DNA of 64,000 nt from Cyprinodon diabolis (lineage: Eukaryota > Chordata > Actinopteri > Cyprinodontiformes > Cyprinodontidae): assembly GCA_030533445.1 (NCBI GenBank), contig CM060065.1:23577474-23641473 (forward strand), written 5' to 3'. Positions 59,481 to 64,000 of this stretch are shown piece after piece. Each line of letters begins with the position of its first letter. Position 1 is the first letter of the stretch. Made by a program: the position numbers and the translations under genes. The notes under the pieces are model-generated. The model was given only the letters and a program-made list of their open reading frames with translations. It did no database searches and was not told the DNA's origin.

Positions 59481-62400
59481 GTAGTACAAGTATGATGAAC
59501 AGATGCTAATGATAGCACTACACCATGAAGGATAACATTAATGTTACTAATTAATAGTGGTCAGTATTAATAAATAATAGTAGCTTAACTAATTAATTAC
59601 CGTTTTTCAAGGCTGCAAATTAAAAAAATTATATTATCTAGAGCTGTTTTAAATGAAATTTCGGTCTAATTCTTAATTGACCTGAAGAAACCCCGTTTTA
59701 AATTCCATTTAGTGCCCCATCCAAGAGGGTCATATCTGTAAGAGCTTGAGATTTTTTTTTTTTCAAAGAGGATGTAGGAATTTCTCAGACATACACCAAA
59801 ACTGTTATCCAGCAAAAACTGGAATTAAAACTGACAATTAACAATAAATCTTGTTTCCAAAAGGCTGATGAAAATTTTTTTTAATACAATTTTTTTCCAT
59901 TCGCTTTTCTTATTACTCGCATTTCTTATTTATTGTAAAACATAGTCATGACTGGGTCAAACTAAATTATTTAGTTAGCCTAGAAATGCTTTGCTAAGGT
60001 AACTAGCTGCAAGTAGGAGGAAAACAGTATTGCCTCAAGAGCTGTGTTTTCCATAAAACTAGCCAGTTTACTTTTTTACTTTTGGCTCCACCTTTAAAGT
60101 GACAAAAGTTGACATGAGCACACAATAAGATGTCTACACACAAGTTGGAGGCTCGATCTGAATGCCTCAAATTGGTAAGGACAGTTAAGCCGAAGCGGAA
60201 ATGTGTCCGAGGCCATCAGGTGCTATCTAAATAGTGCTGACAGTTAGGAAGCAGCTGGGGCCAACAGGTAGTATGCTTCCTGGTGCCTCCACTATGAACT
60301 ATATGACTGCCGACAGTCCTTTGGGTGACAGGGAGTATAGACACAGCCCATCAATAATAATTTTTGTGACATGTGCTGTGTGTGACGGGTGCATGTCCTC
60401 GTCTTCATGTGTTTTGGGTTTATAAGGGAGAGCATCATCCATTAGCTACATTTGTGCAATTTTGCTTTTTGAAGTCCAAATTATACCTGTGCCAATCACG
60501 TGGGTGTCCATCACAAAATCAGGTCCCTAAGGTTGATGGCTTTCCAGATTCAGCACAAGAGACTCTTGTGCTTCTTTCCTACCAGGAATAGTTTTTATTA
60601 TTGACCCCTCAGAAGGTGGAGGAATAGGAGCTATGAATAAGAACTAACCATAATTTGTGGTATTTAGATCAAGCCTGATACAATCTACAGGCGCATAGAA
60701 AGCAATATATGAGCACAGAGAAGGAGCATGCATTCATGTTTGTGACATATAGACATATCTGGGGCCTTTTGGTATTGTATTTGCACGCATAAAGCGTTCA
60801 AAATGCAGTGGACATTTTTCTCTTTTCTAAATAGAATGGCTTATGTGAGTATTAATTATGGGTGAGCACTTTTGACAGAATTCTGGCGTTATATAATTAC
60901 GTGTATGTTGTGTGTTAGCCATAGTCAAATACCTTGGCCTTAACAGGTCATGTTTGTGCGCAGTTTTGTATACTTCATACAACAGCTGGTGAGGTTGCAA
61001 GTCTTTAACTGTTAGTTTGTAGCTGATAAACTAAAACAGTTGAGAAACATTACTTCAATATGTCTGTGTTTAGTTTGTGTTGGTGTGATGACTACTTAAT
61101 TTTATGAGCAGCCAGCAAGACTGAATTCAGCTCCGATTCCTACCAGATACAGAGATTTTAGTGTTTTACCTTGCTTTTCTCTACCATTATGACATTCTGC
61201 ATACTAACAGAATGATGAAATGTGAGAAAAGGAAAATATATCTGTGAGTTTACTGTTTCCCATGAGAAACCACCAGCTTAACTCAGCCTAGAACAAGATT
61301 CATTGATATGATTTTTGGTTAGTTCTGCTTAGAACTTATTTCATCTTTTAAAATCACAAAGAAGATATCCAAAACCTGTTGAAGGGGAGCATATGAACTG
61401 AAAATGGATATGTGGGTGCAATGCAGTGGTTTCTGGTCACACTTTTTGTTTTTGACGTGGTGTGGAAGAAAAAAACAAATTAACAGTGCATAGTGTGGTT
61501 GCACAGACACAAAAATGCCCTTAAACATACAAAGGAAAAAAACATCAATGAGAACAGTTGATACTTTAGGGATGGTGTTTTATGGCATCTATAAATAACA
61601 ACAAAAATAGGCTGTCCCACATTTAAGATATGGGTGAATGGTTACATTAGACAAACGTATACTTATGCTATATAAGCGTAACAACTGTTCATAGATGTAA
61701 TCATGGCACAATCACGTAGGACTCTGTGGTTTGAAAGACTGCACACTGAAAAGCCAACAACCGTTTATGACTTAATGAACCAGAATGTCAGGTCAGGAGC
61801 TACAATGGCTTTATGATCCAGCTCTAGTCCACGTGAGAAAAAATAAAGATAGTCTAGCCAGAAATCTTGCCTTCATCCCTACCACTTGGATTCGAATCGA
61901 ATGTGCTGCTCTCGCACGAACGACAGCCGGGAGAAAAGTTAAAGATCAGCACATCACAGCCCACAAAAAAACAGAAGGCAGGTAATGTTTGCCACTGGTT
62001 GGATCAAGTGATTGAACAGTGTGAAAGTTAATGGAGAGGACAAGAGTGGTTATGGTTGAGTACAGGGAGGAAATATTGAGGCTAGAAGTAAGTGGAAAGT
62101 AAAATCTCCCCCCTTGCACAGTTTGACATCTGGAAAAAGAAAAACACTCTGGAAACACAAGGACGTCGTAATTACATGATGCACATGTCAGCTGTGTGTA
62201 GAAAACAGATGCATTCATTTGATTATTTCAAAAATATATATTTATATGCACATACTCTTTTGTACAGTGGCTAAACACTTGTTTGGTATTAAAATGTGCA
62301 CAACAGTATTTATTTTCTGTCATTAAATATTACTCAGCATACACCGCTTGTTTAACATTTTCTGCAGGGATTATGAGTTAATAAGGTGATAAAAGACCAA

Positions 62401-63490
62401 CCTAAAGTAACAATTCTGCCTTCCCTTTGATAAAATATCTTAAGTGGAATGCCAAGAGTTGAGACAGAAATAAAAAATACAAATGGAGAACTATAATGTC
62501 TTTAAATTGTCCTGTGACAACTCACACTATATATGCGTGCGTATATAAACAAAAACAAAGAGAAATAAAACCCGGCATCCCTTCTTCACACACTGACTGA
62601 GTGGTGGGTTTGAATAGAAGTCTCTAAAAAGAGGAACAACTATTAGTTTTTAAAAAAAACTGCTAGCCTCTTTAATGTCAAAATAGAACAAACATATTAC
62701 TTGAAAACTGCAGAATTGATGTTGCTGCAGAAAAGATATTTGCAGTCTATTAACAATCAGGATTAACTTTCTTCAGTGAGGTTGTAAAAGGATTTTGCAA
62801 ACAGTGTATAAATTATACCAAGAGAATGCACATAAGGCATGTCTCTCTACCAGAGAATATTCCATCTGCTTCAATTTCTTTGTGGTCAAGTTGTTCATTA
62901 AGAGATTTCAGACTACTTCAATCACCCGATTTTTAAAATTTCTTTAGTTTTTAAAGTGTATTTCATAAGAATGACAAAACATTCTTGCAAAAATAATAAA
63001 TCAACTCTGCATGAATCCTGAGTAAGCTTTAAAAAAATACTTCTAATCAAAAAAATAAAAGGAACATGTAGAATCCGTTCATTGAATCAGCACTCCTGAT
63101 CTGAATGCAACACATCAAACACTAGAGGACATTTTACTGATCTCAAATCAAACATTGCTAAAATGACACACAAAGACACACTAAAATGTATTAAAAATGT
63201 GCTCTCTTTCTCCCTGCTCATTCTCTCTGTCACATTCTGGTCAGAAATAGTCAACATTCAAAACAAACCAAAGAACAGAGAGTTAAAGGGGGGTGAGGGT
63301 ATTAGGGTGGTACACTTGAATAAAAGCATCAAAAACGATGCAGATATAATGCTATTAATCAGTCAACATTTTTATAACGTCTCTGTGACTGAGTCTGATA
63401 CAGTGTTTCGTGTCACCAGCAAGGAGAGGAAACTTTTCAAGCCAAAACTCTAGGCCAACATGGACTTAGTACATTTTCAAACAGGCACAG
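59481..63490. other. No gene recognised
   Basis: AT-rich DNA without convincing exons, RNA genes or transposons. Short open frames lack protein features. Confidence 0.45.
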
Positions 63491-63495
63491 TAGCT

Positions 63496-63660
<165 letters not shown>

Positions 63661-63661
63661 A

Positions 63662-64000
63662 CACTATATTGCCAAAAGTATTTGCTCACCTGCCTTGACT
63701 CACATATGAGCTTAAGTGACATCCCGTTCCTAATCCATAGGGTTCAATATGACGTCGGTCCACCCTTTGCAGCTAGAACAGCTTCAACTCTTCTGGGAAG
63801 GCTGTCCACAAGGTTTAGGAGTGTGTTTATGGGAATTTTTGACCATTCTTCCAGAAGCGCATTTGTGAGGTCGCACACTGATGTTGGACGAGAAGGCCTG
63901 GCTCTCAGTCTCCGCTCTAATTCATCCCAAAGGTGTTCTATCGGGTTGAGGTCAGGACTCTGTGCAGGCCAGTCAAGTTCATCCACACCAGACTCTGTCA
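63662..64000 (-). mobile_element. Tc1-like transposon, one end; continues past the window
   Basis: The terminus CACTATATTGCCAAAAGTAT is preceded by TA and the TA microsatellite, as expected for insertion at a TA site. Transposase is on the minus strand and enters from beyond the right edge; its C-terminal part stops at 63744. The other end is not in the window. Confidence 0.88.
63744..63998 (-). CDS. Tc1-like transposase, C-terminal part (partial)
   Basis: [20 protein letters not shown] is the conserved block ending in the last acidic residue of the DDE catalytic triad. It is followed by [10 protein letters not shown] and the C-terminal tail [21 protein letters not shown]. The frame is open to the window edge, so this copy could be intact. 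The N-terminal DNA-binding domain and the first two catalytic Asp residues lie outside the window. Confidence 0.88.
   Translation of the reverse strand, partial: TESGVDELDWPAQSPDLNPIEHLWDELERRLRARPSRPTSVCDLTNALLEEWSKIPINTLLNLVDSLPRRVEAVLAAKGGPTSY

Overview
The window looks like nuclear DNA of a teleost fish. It is AT-rich and intron-bearing, and it carries typical ray-finned-fish repeats: a Tf1/sushi-type Ty3 retrotransposon, Tc1-like transposons, hAT MITEs, tRNA-derived SINEs, RTE/Rex-like LINE fragments and long TA, GATA and GGAT microsatellites. Nothing prokaryotic is present. I cannot name the species.

Two host genes can be read. On the minus strand, about 37.05-40.29 kb, lies a calcitonin/CGRP gene (calca). 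It has a non-coding first exon behind a TATA box, a signal-peptide exon, a propeptide exon, a calcitonin terminal exon with its own poly(A) signal, a CGRP exon and a probable 3'-UTR exon. This is the classic alternative-splicing layout, giving a 126-aa calcitonin precursor or a 123-aa CGRP precursor. On the plus strand, 50,315-55,336, lies a complete five-exon CYP2R1 (vitamin D 25-hydroxylase, 519 aa) with all P450 signature motifs. The two genes are divergently arranged about 10 kb apart. CYP2R1 and the calcitonin genes are also neighbours in tetrapods, so this is a conserved calcium-endocrine neighbourhood.

The rest is non-coding or mobile DNA. From 1 to 17 kb there is an old interspersed repeat, a hairpin-rich DNA-transposon-like segment (4.4-5.1 kb), several microsatellites and a probable solo LTR carrying a 61-bp minisatellite (6.4-7.0 kb). 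From 17,264 to 23,267 there is a full-length 6.0-kb Tf1/sushi-type element with a perfect 5-bp target duplication. Its coding region is broken by a nested 405-bp MITE, frameshifts and stops, and its chromodomain appears to be missing. From 23 to 37 kb there is gene-free DNA with a Tc1 remnant, a 350-bp direct duplication and an intact hAT MITE with an 8-bp target duplication. From 40 to 50 kb there are dispersed repeats, a SINE and a LINE fragment. CYP2R1 intron 1 holds a 1.33-kb non-autonomous hAT element with perfect 8-bp target duplication. From 56 to 64 kb there is a SINE, a 708-bp solo LTR with 5-bp target duplication, a decayed LINE and the end of a Tc1-like transposon running off the window.

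I did not find a new biological system. The most informative items are the unannotated calca gene with both hormone exons, a self-priming signature in the sushi-type element, and several transposons whose ends can be fixed to the base by their target duplications. Exon boundaries, repeat-family names and the idea of conserved regulatory islands rest on reading by eye and on memory of the families; no alignment or search was run.
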